Shown in pieces: positions 1 to 6,520 of a stretch of 13,125 nucleotides of DNA (positions within the stretch are counted from its first letter, which is position 1; the number at the start of each line of letters is the position of its first letter). The position numbers and the translations under genes are program-made. Source of the stretch: an uncultured Eubacteriales bacterium (GTDB lineage Bacteria > Bacillota > Clostridia > Christensenellales > Borkfalkiaceae); contig URKE01000050.1 of assembly GCA_900548285.1 (NCBI GenBank), forward strand, positions 1 to 13,125, read 5' to 3'. The notes beneath the pieces were generated by a model, which saw nothing but the letters and a program-made list of their open reading frames with translations, did not search any database and was not told the DNA's origin.

Positions 1-40
1 ACGCTCGCGGCTTATACGTCAAGTATTAACCCGTTCGCGT
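1..40. repeat. Imperfect palindrome at the window edge, possibly part of a longer intergenic element
   Basis: Positions 1-40 fold on themselves. ACGC (1-4) pairs with GCGT (37-40), CGG (8-10) with CCG (31-33), TTA (12-14) with TAA (27-29), and TAC (15-17) with GTA (23-25) around a GTCAA loop, with a few mismatches and one bulge. No T-run follows on either strand, so it is a poor terminator. Positions 41-109 contain no gene and only a weak CGTC/GACG hairpin near 70-80. The element may continue to the left of the window. Its nature is unknown. Confidence 0.35.
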
Positions 41-109
41 GCCTCGTCTTAGCCTGAAAATTCGGAATCGTCGCTGACGTTTAAAAACAAATCCGCCGTA
101 TCCGTCTTT

Positions 110-1132
110 TTAATTGTTTTCTTCATCCGTTTTTTCATCTTGCTTTTTTCCCTGCGGCGCGCCGCCCGACGCACTCTCCGCAATATCGCCTGCAACGCAT
201 TTCTTCCGATCTTCGATCTTCCTGTATATCGCCCCTACGTCCGTTTCGTTTATTATAAGCGTAAGGAATATAAGCGAGAAACCTATGATTATGAACGCGT
301 TCAGGTTGTTCTGCCCGAAAATAAACTCGAACACTACGCCGAAAACGCCCTCGAAACACATAATTATCGAAGTCGTGGTGGCAGACGTGAATTTCTGCCC
401 GTACGTCTGCGCAAATTGCGCGTAACCCGTTGCGAGAACGCCGAGATAAATTATTTTCCATACGGCCTCGCCGCTCATAACAAGTTCTCCGGCATGCCGC
501 GGAAATTCCCACACCGCGCTCGTTGCAAGACAGAGAATCGCCACCGTGAAAATTTCCACAAAAAGAAGCAACATCACGTCGTCCCTTTCGGTGAAGAACG
601 ATATGAATATCATCTGCAAGGCGTAAAAAAATCCGCAAAGAATCGTAAGACTGTCGCCGAGAGTCTCGTTCGACGCCTTTTCCGTTTTGCCGAAAAACGC
701 AATGATAACCACGCCGGCAAGACAAACGAACGCTGCTACGAAGTTCTTCGCCGACGGCTTCTTTTTGAAGATAAGCCAGGACAAAAAAGGAACGAGAACG
801 CAATAAACCTCGGTTAAAAACGCGTTTTTCGACGGGGTTGTGAAATTCAGCGCGACGGTTTGAAAGGCGTAAGCCAGAAACAGAATTCCGCCGAGAGCCA
901 TGCCGTCGAAAAGAATTTGTTTGTTGAATTTTGAAAATCGTTTAGCGCAAAACGCGGCGAAAATCGCGCTTGCGATGATAAATCTGAGCGAAAGAACGAA
1001 AAAGGTAAAATGTCCGTTTCCGAGTTCGGAAAGTGTATCTTTTAAGATAACGAAAGAACTTCCCCAAACCAAAGTTGCGGAAAAAATCAACAATTTACCT
1101 ATTAAATCATGCTTTCTCTCTCTTTTTTCCAT
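110..1132 (-). CDS. DMT-superfamily (EamA-type) membrane transporter
   Basis: This 340-residue polytopic membrane protein has about ten hydrophobic segments arranged as two EamA repeats (roughly residues 11-145 and 160-297). The first segment carries the W-G-S-S-F signature (W23) typical of EamA transporters. DMT proteins export or import small metabolites such as amino acids or sugar derivatives; the substrate cannot be read from the sequence. After the last membrane segment comes a hydrophilic, highly charged tail of about 40 residues ending in acidic residues and asparagine, longer than usual and probably cytoplasmic. The ATG start leaves a short basic N-terminus before helix 1, as expected; the ribosome binding site (AGCAGG) is weak and close. 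The gene lies 155 bp after rpmF behind a terminator hairpin, so it is probably a separate transcription unit. Family assignment is firm; function is not. Confidence 0.88.
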   Translation of the reverse strand: MEKRERKHDLIGKLLIFSATLVWGSSFVILKDTLSELGNGHFTFFVLSLRFIIASAIFAAFCAKRFSKFNKQILFDGMALGGILFLAYAFQTVALNFTTPSKNAFLTEVYCVLVPFLSWLIFKKKPSAKNFVAAFVCLAGVVIIAFFGKTEKASNETLGDSLTILCGFFYALQMIFISFFTERDDVMLLLFVEIFTVAILCLATSAVWEFPRHAGELVMSGEAVWKIIYLGVLATGYAQFAQTYGQKFTSATTTSIIMCFEGVFGVVFEFIFGQNNLNAFIIIGFSLIFLTLIINETDVGAIYRKIEDRKKCVAGDIAESASGGAPQGKKQDEKTDEENN

Positions 1133-1191
1133 CGCCTGCTTTACCTTTTAACCACTCTTTCCGAGCATTTCTCTTTTACGTTATATTTTTC

Positions 1192-1220
1192 GTCATAACT
1201 ACCTGCTTTTGCGGCGTTAA
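1192..1220 (-). promoter_or_regulatory. Weak candidate promoter for the DMT transporter gene
   Basis: On the minus strand, TTAACG (1215-1220) lies 17 bp from TATGAC (1192-1197). Each hexamer matches the SigA consensus at four of six positions. It sits between the rpmF terminator hairpin and the transporter start. Nothing better is visible in this gap, but the match is modest. Confidence 0.3.
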
Positions 1221-1235
1221 AACAATTTTTAAATT

Positions 1236-1270
1236 ACGAAAACAAGGCGAATAGCCACGCTATCCGCCTT
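1236..1270 (-). terminator. Hairpin terminator after rpmF
   Basis: Read on the minus strand, AAGGCGGATAGC, a GTG loop and GCTATTCGCCTT form a 12-bp stem with one G-U pair (1244-1270). It is followed by TGTTTTCG, a short and imperfect U-tract. It lies 18 bp after the rpmF stop codon and closes the DUF177-rpmF unit. The weak U-tract may allow some read-through into the transporter gene. Confidence 0.6.
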
Positions 1271-1287
1271 ATTATTAAATTAATTCA

Positions 1288-1476
1288 TCAATCGGCGTTA
1301 CCGGTTTCGATAACTGCTTTGCCGTCATAATATCCGCATTTGGGGCAAACCTTGTGCGGCGCTTTAAGTTCATGACACTGAGGGCATGCGACCAAAGTCG
1401 GCGCAGCCAACTTGGAATTGTTGGAAAATCTTGTTCTTGCTCTCATCTTGGAAGTTTTATGCTTAGGAACTGCCAT
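1288..1476 (-). CDS. rpmF: 50S ribosomal protein L32
   Basis: This 62-residue protein is a component of the large ribosomal subunit. The N-terminus (MAVPKHKTSKMR...) is the classic L32 start. It carries a four-cysteine zinc ribbon, C31-x2-C34-x9-C44-x2-C47, so this is the zinc-binding form of the protein. The length is normal for bacteria. The start is supported by GAGAGG 8 nt upstream of ATG. It follows the DUF177 gene by 49 nt, the widespread DUF177-rpmF pairing, and is probably transcribed from the strong promoter at 1950-1978. In many Firmicutes plsX comes next; here a transporter follows instead. Confidence 0.97.
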   Translation of the reverse strand: MAVPKHKTSKMRARTRFSNNSKLAAPTLVACPQCHELKAPHKVCPKCGYYDGKAVIETGNAD

Positions 1477-1525
1477 TATTCTATACCTCTCTTTATTCTC
1501 TTTCGGTAAATACGGTTATAGCGAT

Positions 1526-1936
1526 TTACTGCTCTTCTTCTTGATCCTTTTGATCCTTTTCGCAATAAATCGTGTAAGGAAACGATATCACGAGCGTATC
1601 GCAAACCATTTTCGTAAGATCGACCAGACCTCTCGAAAAAGGATAAAAATCCTCTTCCTTGTCGTTCGGATCGTCCGAAAACGCTTCGTCGAAACGGGTT
1701 AAACCGCGATATTCCGTCTTTTCGCCGCACCTCGAACAAGGCGCGATTAAAACGTAGGATATTTCGCCGTTTACGTAAACCTTATCGCCCGCGAGTTCGA
1801 GTTCGCCCGTTACCGTAACGGGTTCTTTGAAGGACGCATACGGAAGCGTAATCAACGAATCGTCCGCTGCGTATTCAAAACAGAACGAACAACCGTCCTT
1901 ACCGCTGTTTTTTAACTTTCTTACGTCAATAACCAT
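1526..1936 (-). CDS. DUF177/YceD family protein
   Basis: This 136-residue soluble protein belongs to the DUF177 (YceD) family, which is typically encoded directly before rpmF and is linked to large-subunit rRNA or ribosome maturation; its exact biochemical role is not settled. Visible family features are the central C-S-R-C pair (C67, C70) in the P-C-x-R-C context, the following acidic segment with F-x-E-x-F-type residues, and the D-L-T-x-x-V-x-D-x-L helix near residues 106-115. Many homologues end in a second cysteine-rich motif (C-x-x-x-C-x-G-L-C-x-x-C-G). Here only C125 remains, followed by a charged K-D-Q-K-D-Q-E-E-E-Q tail encoded by a small duplicated GGATCAA sequence. No continuation of that motif appears in the other frames, so the C-terminus looks genuinely short. 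The start ATG has AAGG 6 nt upstream. Confidence 0.85.
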   Translation of the reverse strand: MVIDVRKLKNSGKDGCSFCFEYAADDSLITLPYASFKEPVTVTGELELAGDKVYVNGEISYVLIAPCSRCGEKTEYRGLTRFDEAFSDDPNDKEEDFYPFSRGLVDLTKMVCDTLVISFPYTIYCEKDQKDQEEEQ

Positions 1937-1949
1937 ACGTAGCCTTACA

Positions 1950-1978
1950 ATTATATATTATTTATTTTTCGTTGTCAA
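1950..1978 (-). promoter_or_regulatory. Perfect-consensus SigA promoter for DUF177-rpmF
   Basis: On the minus strand, TTGACA (1973-1978) and TATAAT (1950-1955) are separated by exactly 17 bp of AT-rich sequence. Both hexamers are perfect consensus. Transcription should begin near 1943-1945, within or next to the AAGG ribosome binding site of the DUF177 gene, leaving an untranslated leader of only about 7-9 nt. Such strength suits a ribosomal-protein transcript. Confidence 0.85.
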
Positions 1979-2008
1979 ATTTTTTGCAAGACTTTATCGC
2001 AAAAATTT
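1977..2008. repeat. AT-rich inverted repeat between ackA and the DUF177 promoter
   Basis: AAATTTTTTGC (1977-1987) and GCAAAAATTT (1999-2008) are complementary apart from one extra T, around an 11-nt loop. The repeat abuts and slightly overlaps the -35 box of the DUF177 promoter. A further GCAAAA copy on the ackA side (minus strand, about 2015-2020) could pair with the same TTTTTGC arm instead. It could end the pta-ackA transcript, although no T-run follows, or act as a binding site or UP-like element for the promoter. Confidence 0.4.
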
Positions 2009-2044
2009 AACTAATTTTGCATTATTCCGCAGGTCTTATCCGCG

Positions 2045-3241
2045 TTATTTCGCAAGTCTTTCGGTGTCGCGCGCGATGACGAGTTCTTCGTTCGTGGGGA
2101 TAACGAGCACTTTGACTTTCCCGCCTTCCGCGGTTATATCGCAGATACCGTCGCCGAGATGATCGTTTTTCTCTTTATCGATCGCAATGCCCATAAATTC
2201 CATATCGGACGCGATAGCTTTTCTCACTTCGCCGTCGTGTTCGCCGATGCCCGCCGTAAACACAACGCAGTCTACTCCGCCCATAGCCGCGGCGTAAGCG
2301 CCGAGATATTTTTTGCAACTATAGCAGAACACGTCGAGCGCGAGAGCCGCTCTGTGGTTGCCTGCGTTCGCGGCTTCGGTTAAATCTCTGAAGTCCGACG
2401 ACACGCCGCTTAAGCCCTTAACGCCCGATTTTTTATTGAGATAATTAAGGGTTTCGGCAAGCGTCATATTGTATTTGTTCGCCAGAAATTCGACAATCGC
2501 GGGATCGAGATCGCCCGATCTCGTACCCATGGGAACGCCGCCGAGCGGAGTGAAACTCATCGACGTATCGACGCTCTTTCCGCCCTTGACCGCGGAAATT
2601 GACGAACCGTTGCCGAGGTGCATCGTGACGACTTTGAAATCCTTATCGCCCTTTCTGCCGAGATATTCGGCCGCTTCCTGCGAAACGAATCTGTGGCTCG
2701 TTCCGTGGAATCCGTATCTTCTGATTTTGAAATCGGTATACGCTTCGTAAGGAATACCGTAAATATATGCCTTTTCGGGCATGGTGGAATGGAAAGCCGT
2801 ATCGAAAACGCCTACCATAGGCACGCCGGGCATGATAGCCTGACAAGCGCGAACACCGATTATGTTGGCAGGCTGATGAAGGGGAGCAAGTTCGGAAAGT
2901 TCCTCGATTTTCTTCATTACGTCATCCGTTAAAAGAACGGAGTCGTTGAAAACTTCGCCGCTGTGGACTATTCTGTGCCCGACCGCGTCGATTTCCTTCA
3001 TCGACGAAATCGCGCCGTATTCCTTATCGACGAGCGCTTCGAGAACGACCTTGATAGCCTCTTTATGCGTGGGCATCGCAGCGTTTATAACGGTTTCCTT
3101 TCCGTTAGCCTTATGTTTGCAGAAAGAACCTTCGATACCTATTCTCTCGCAGCCGCCTTTTGCCACGGCTTTTTCCGTAGCCATGTCTATAAGCTGATAT
3201 TTGAGCGAAGAACTCCCCGCGTTGATAACTAAAACCTTCAT
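2045..3241 (-). CDS. ackA: Acetate kinase
   Basis: This 398-residue cytoplasmic enzyme of the ASKHA fold interconverts acetyl-phosphate + ADP and acetate + ATP. The length is typical. It carries the N-x-G-S-S-S phosphate-binding start (N7, S10-S12), the G-H-R-x-V-H-S-G motif with R90, the catalytic aspartate in F-D-T-A-F-H (D147), the G-F-H-G-T-S-H segment with H179, H-L-G-N-G-S-S (208-214), M-G-T-R-S-G-D with R241, and T-A-G-I-G-E-H near residue 329. All expected catalytic residues are present. The start has GAGGTG 5 nt upstream of ATG. It lies 21 nt after pta and is surely co-transcribed with it. Together the two genes convert acetyl-CoA to acetate with ATP gain, or run in reverse to activate acetate. 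Confidence 0.97.
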   Translation of the reverse strand: MKVLVINAGSSSLKYQLIDMATEKAVAKGGCERIGIEGSFCKHKANGKETVINAAMPTHKEAIKVVLEALVDKEYGAISSMKEIDAVGHRIVHSGEVFNDSVLLTDDVMKKIEELSELAPLHQPANIIGVRACQAIMPGVPMVGVFDTAFHSTMPEKAYIYGIPYEAYTDFKIRRYGFHGTSHRFVSQEAAEYLGRKGDKDFKVVTMHLGNGSSISAVKGGKSVDTSMSFTPLGGVPMGTRSGDLDPAIVEFLANKYNMTLAETLNYLNKKSGVKGLSGVSSDFRDLTEAANAGNHRAALALDVFCYSCKKYLGAYAAAMGGVDCVVFTAGIGEHDGEVRKAIASDMEFMGIAIDKEKNDHLGDGICDITAEGGKVKVLVIPTNEELVIARDTERLAK

Positions 3242-3262
3242 TTTTTCACCTCTTATCTTATT

Positions 3263-4264
3263 TTAAATCTGCGTCTGCAAAGCGGTTATCGCGACCGCCG
3301 CGACGATATCTTCCATATGGCAGCCTCTCGAAAGGTCGTTTATGGGTTTCGCGAGTCCCTGACAAAGCGGACCGACCGCCTGAAAACCGCCGAGTCTTTC
3401 GGTGTTTTTATAGTTGCTGTTGCCTGCGTCGAGATCGGGGAAGATCATTACGTTCGCATGCCCCGCAACGGGCGAACCGGGGGCTTTGCTCGCTCCCACT
3501 TCGGGAACGACAGCCGCGTCGAACTGAAGTTCGCCGTCCGCAAGTTCTTCGGGGCAGATTTCGTGGAATTTTTTAACGGCTTCCACAACCTTGTCTACGT
3601 CCGCGTGCTTCGCCGAACCTTTCGTGGAGTGGGAAATAAACGCTATTCTCGGGGTTATTCCCGCAATCGCTCTCGCGCTCTTCGCGGAGGACTGAGCGAT
3701 GTAAGCGAGTTCTTCGCTCGTCGGGTTCTGATTAAGTCCGGAATCGGCGTAAATATAGCAACCGTCCTCACAGTATTTATTACCGCCCTCGGGAGCGATC
3801 ATGAGGAAATAAGCCGAAACGATAGGCGTTCCCTTTGCGGTTTTGATAACCTGAAGCCCCGGACGGAGAGTGTTTGCCGTGGAATGACACGCGCCCGAAA
3901 CCATGCCGTCCACGTCGCCCGCTTTAAGCATAAGCGCGCCGTACATGGTGTAATCCTTTGCGAGGGTTTCTCTCGCAAGTTCGATAGTCATACCTTTAGC
4001 CTTGCGAAGTTCGGTCAGAAGTTGAGCGTATTCTTCGGTTTTTTCATAGGTTTTCGGGTCGATTATCGTAACGCCGGAAAGATCGGTTTCGGGGTTGTTC
4101 TTTTTGATTTCTTCGGGATTGCCGAGAAGGGTTATTCTCGCCACGCCCTCTTTAACGGAAACTGCGGCAGCCTCGACAACTCTCTTATCCTCCCCCTCGG
4201 GAAGAACGATGTGCTTGTTGAGTTTGACCGCTCTTTTTTTGATGTCGTCAAGTACTTTTGACAT
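3263..4264 (-). CDS. pta: Phosphate acetyltransferase
   Basis: This 333-residue enzyme catalyses acetyl-CoA + phosphate to acetyl-phosphate + CoA. It is the short single-domain form without the N-terminal regulatory domains of the enterobacterial enzyme. Recognisable family segments are the L-P-E-G-E-D-x-R-V start (21-29), the V-D-G-M-V-S-G-A-C-H-S-T motif (118-129), the S-T-K-G-S-A segment (213-218), E-V-G-A-S-K-A-P-G-S-P-V-A-G-H-A-N-V (255-272), and the R-L-G-G-F-x-A-x-G-P plus P-I-N-D-L-S-R-G-C active-site end (290-315). The start has AAAGGAG 8 nt upstream of ATG. It is first in a pta-ackA operon. Its leader is about 91 nt if the promoter at 4362-4390 is used; distant CCGAC and GTCGG segments in that leader could pair, but no known riboswitch is recognised. 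Confidence 0.97.
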   Translation of the reverse strand: MSKVLDDIKKRAVKLNKHIVLPEGEDKRVVEAAAVSVKEGVARITLLGNPEEIKKNNPETDLSGVTIIDPKTYEKTEEYAQLLTELRKAKGMTIELARETLAKDYTMYGALMLKAGDVDGMVSGACHSTANTLRPGLQVIKTAKGTPIVSAYFLMIAPEGGNKYCEDGCYIYADSGLNQNPTSEELAYIAQSSAKSARAIAGITPRIAFISHSTKGSAKHADVDKVVEAVKKFHEICPEELADGELQFDAAVVPEVGASKAPGSPVAGHANVMIFPDLDAGNSNYKNTERLGGFQAVGPLCQGLAKPINDLSRGCHMEDIVAAVAITALQTQI

Positions 4265-4310
4265 TTTTAAAACTCCTTTTACCGCCGACGGGCAAGTTCG
4301 CGCAAAACGG

Positions 4311-4337
4311 TTGATATTTTCTGTCGGTTGGTATAAT
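4311..4337 (+). promoter_or_regulatory. Extended -10 promoter candidate for tmcAL
   Basis: TATAAT (4332-4337) is preceded by TGG (4329-4331), giving an extended -10 element. TTGATA (4311-4316) stands 15 bp upstream, shorter than ideal, which an extended -10 can tolerate. Transcription would begin near 4344 and run rightwards towards tmcAL, crossing the pta promoter. Confidence 0.5.
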
Positions 4338-4361
4338 ATATACTTACAAGTTTATACTTGC

Positions 4362-4390
4362 ATTATACACCAATCAACGATAAATATCAA
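4362..4390 (-). promoter_or_regulatory. SigA promoter for pta-ackA
   Basis: On the minus strand, TTGATA (4385-4390) and TATAAT (4362-4367) have a 17-bp spacer. The predicted start is near 4355, running leftwards to pta. The -35 box lies close to the tmcAL ribosome binding site. Just inside the start is a 14-bp direct repeat, TATACTTACA at 4339 and TATACTTGCA at 4353, which could be an operator. Confidence 0.75.
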
Positions 4391-4406
4391 TCGAAAGGAG
4401 CGACTT

Positions 4407-5582
4407 TTGAAAATTTGTTTTGCCGTTTGCGAATATAATCCTTTCCACAACGGACACCTTTATCACCTCGACTATATCAAAAAAGAAATAAAACCCGATT
4501 ACACCGTAATCGTTATGAGCGGAAACTTCACGCAGCGCGGAGAAATAGCCGTTATGGACAAGTATACGCGGGCAACTCACGCGATAAAAGCGGGTGCGGA
4601 TGCGGTGATAGAACTTCCCACCGTTTTCGCCACGGCTAACGCCGAAATATTCGCGAAAGGCGCGATAAAACTGATAAACTGTTGCGGCGGGGAAAAACAT
4701 ATCTGCTTCGGCACGGAAAGCGGCGAAAAAACAAAACTGCTCTCCACCGCCGCCGCTCTTTTGGAAGAAAGCCGCGAATTCAAAAAACTCTATAAAGAAG
4801 AACTGAAAACGGGCGTTACCGCAATAAAGGCGAAATGCGCCGCGCTCGAAAAAATGAACTTGGAAAACCTCGACTTCGAACTGCTGAAAACGCCGAACAA
4901 TATTCTCGGCATAGAATACTGCAAGGCGATTTTAAGTTCAAAAGCGGACGTAGAAATTCACCCCGTGATAAGGCAGGGCGCGGCTTATAACGACGATAAG
5001 ATGTATAAAAATCTTTCCTCGGCGGCGGCGATAAGAAAAGCCGTGAACGACGGAAAACGCAGACAGATAAAAAAATGCGTTCCGAATTACGTTTTTCGCG
5101 ATCTGCCCGCCGGACTGCCCGACGCGGACGACCTGATTTTCTTTTCGGCGATAAAATCCACCCCGAAAGAGTTAGAAAAAGTTCTCGATTGCACCGAGGG
5201 GCTTGAAAACAGAATAAAAGCCCTCACGCGCGACGCGGACGGGCTGGACAAACTCGTTGAAAAAATCAAAACCAAGCGTTACACGAAAACGCGGCTCGAA
5301 AGAATTCTGCTCGCGAATATGCTCGGAATCGAAGAAAGTTTCATTCGGAAATGTCTTAATTCCGAACTTTATCTCAAAATTCTCGCCGTAAATAAGGATA
5401 AACTCGACGTTTTATCGGCGATTCGCGGCAAGAACGACGTACCGGTGATTACGAGAAAAAGCGACTGCAAAAAACTTTCGGGCGTGGCGAAAGACTGTTT
5501 TTTGACGGACGTGGACGCGCTTGAAATTTTCGATTTCGTGGCAAAGACGAAAACCAACGAATTCGAAATGAAAACCGTTTAA
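4407..5582 (+). CDS. tmcAL: tRNA(Met) cytidine acetate ligase (TmcAL, YlbM-type nucleotidyltransferase)
   Basis: This 391-residue protein of the nucleotidyltransferase HIGH-motif superfamily matches TmcAL, which uses acetate and ATP to form acetyl-AMP and N4-acetylates the wobble cytidine of elongator tRNA-Met. The N-terminus reads C-E-Y-N-P-F-H-N-G-H, with the H-N-G-H nucleotide-binding motif at residues 14-17. It is followed by M-S-G-N-F-x-Q-R-G-E and the G-A-D-x-V-I-E-L-P segment that defines the family. A TTG start is chosen because AAAGGAG lies 6 nt upstream and the known family N-terminus begins there; the frame is open for 104 codons further upstream, but that extension runs over the pta start and shows no homology. 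It is divergent from pta-ackA, whose product acetate is its substrate. It ends just before a strong terminator. Confidence 0.93.
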   Translation: MKICFAVCEYNPFHNGHLYHLDYIKKEIKPDYTVIVMSGNFTQRGEIAVMDKYTRATHAIKAGADAVIELPTVFATANAEIFAKGAIKLINCCGGEKHICFGTESGEKTKLLSTAAALLEESREFKKLYKEELKTGVTAIKAKCAALEKMNLENLDFELLKTPNNILGIEYCKAILSSKADVEIHPVIRQGAAYNDDKMYKNLSSAAAIRKAVNDGKRRQIKKCVPNYVFRDLPAGLPDADDLIFFSAIKSTPKELEKVLDCTEGLENRIKALTRDADGLDKLVEKIKTKRYTKTRLERILLANMLGIEESFIRKCLNSELYLKILAVNKDKLDVLSAIRGKNDVPVITRKSDCKKLSGVAKDCFLTDVDALEIFDFVAKTKTNEFEMKTV

Positions 5583-5598
5583 CTTAATCGGTCATAAC

Positions 5599-5631
5599 AA
5601 AAGACGAAGCCGAAACTTCGTCTTTTTTTTT
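5599..5631. terminator. Bidirectional intrinsic terminator between tmcAL and the purB-purA-SDR operon
   Basis: AAGACGAAG (5601-5609), a CCGAAA loop and CTTCGTCTT (5616-5624) form a 9-bp stem followed by a run of T on the plus strand. On the minus strand the same stem is followed by TTTTGTTAT. It lies 18 bp after the tmcAL stop and 43 bp beyond the convergent SDR stop, so it probably serves both. Confidence 0.88.
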
Positions 5632-5673
5632 GATTATTTCATAATGCAAACGTAACGTCACCTGAACAGATTT

Positions 5674-6498
5674 TCACTTGAACACGTCATCAAAAAGTTT
5701 CATTTTCGATTTTTTCAGAACCACGGCGACAAGGCGCGTGGTGGTTTTCGGCATTAATCTATAGAAAAAGTTAAGAATTCTCGCGTCGAAACCAAAAATC
5801 ATTCTTCTCTTCTTTTTCCTTATTCCCCTGAAAATTTTGCCCGCCATTCTGTCCGCCGGCATACTCATTTTTTTCACGAGTTTGTCTTCGTCGAAAGAGG
5901 TGTTCTGCGAGCGCATTATGTCCGTCCTCGCAAAACCCGGCATGACAAGCCCGACGTAAGCCTTGCCGCGGAGTTCCTCGGCGAGAATTTCAGTGTAGGC
6001 TTTCAGCGCGGATTTCGAAGCCGAATAACCGCTCGTGCCGACGATCGACGCGAGCGCCGCCGCGCTCGAAACGTTCACGATTGTCGGAAACCCCGATTTT
6101 TCAAGAAACGGCAAGAGATTTTTCACGGCGTAAACGGCGGATAAAAAGTTCGTTTTCATCACGCTTTCGATATCGGAAACAGTGAAATCCACCGCCTTTC
6201 CGAACGGCGGAAATACTCCTGCGCAGTTGATAAGTCCGTTTAAAGCATCGCCCCTCGCCGCAAGTTTCGCGGCGAGATTTTTCCATCCGATCTCGTCGGA
6301 AACGTCGAAAATTTCCGTTTCGAGCATGTCCGACTTATCGCCGAGAGTCGCCTTGAAATCAACGAATTTCGCCTCGTTTCTGCCTATTCCGATAACTTTG
6401 CACCCGTCGGAAACGAGTTTTTCGGTGAGAATTCTCCCCAATCCGGACGACGCGCCCGAAACGACGAAGAGTTTGCCTTTAAAATCGAGTTTCGACAT
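5674..6498 (-). CDS. Short-chain dehydrogenase/reductase (SDR) family oxidoreductase
   Basis: This 274-residue classical SDR with a Rossmann fold is probably NAD(P)-dependent. It has the G-A-S-S-G-L-G cofactor loop (15-21), N-C-A-G (91-94), and a full catalytic set: N117, S144/S145, Y158 and K162 in Y-S-A-S-K. The residues after the adenine-binding strand (G-I-G-R-N at 37-41, with R40) suggest NADP preference; this is inference. The C-terminus (after about 235) is basic and partly hydrophobic (I-L-N-F-F-Y-R-L-M-P), as in SDRs acting on lipid-like substrates, but the substrate is not identifiable. It follows purA by 22 nt and is probably the last gene of the purB-purA operon, without an obvious metabolic link. 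The ribosome binding site is weak (GGGGA about 12 nt upstream), so translation may depend on coupling to purA. Confidence 0.9.
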   Translation of the reverse strand: MSKLDFKGKLFVVSGASSGLGRILTEKLVSDGCKVIGIGRNEAKFVDFKATLGDKSDMLETEIFDVSDEIGWKNLAAKLAARGDALNGLINCAGVFPPFGKAVDFTVSDIESVMKTNFLSAVYAVKNLLPFLEKSGFPTIVNVSSAAALASIVGTSGYSASKSALKAYTEILAEELRGKAYVGLVMPGFARTDIMRSQNTSFDEDKLVKKMSMPADRMAGKIFRGIRKKKRRMIFGFDARILNFFYRLMPKTTTRLVAVVLKKSKMKLFDDVFK

Positions 6499-6520
6499 TT
6501 TCGATATCTATCCCCGATTT

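Noticed and set aside
1476..1739. Overlapping minus-strand frame of 87 codons across DUF177 and the gap before rpmF, considered as a frameshifted C-terminus
   Set aside because: It is basic and lacks the expected cysteine motif, so it does not restore a longer DUF177 protein.
4265..4355. Riboswitch in the pta leader
   Set aside because: Only short distant complementarity (CCGAC with GTCGG) is visible, and no known riboswitch consensus is recognised.
4095..4406. A 104-codon N-terminal extension of tmcAL
   Set aside because: It overlaps the start of pta and both promoters. The family N-terminus and a good ribosome binding site place the start at TTG 4407.
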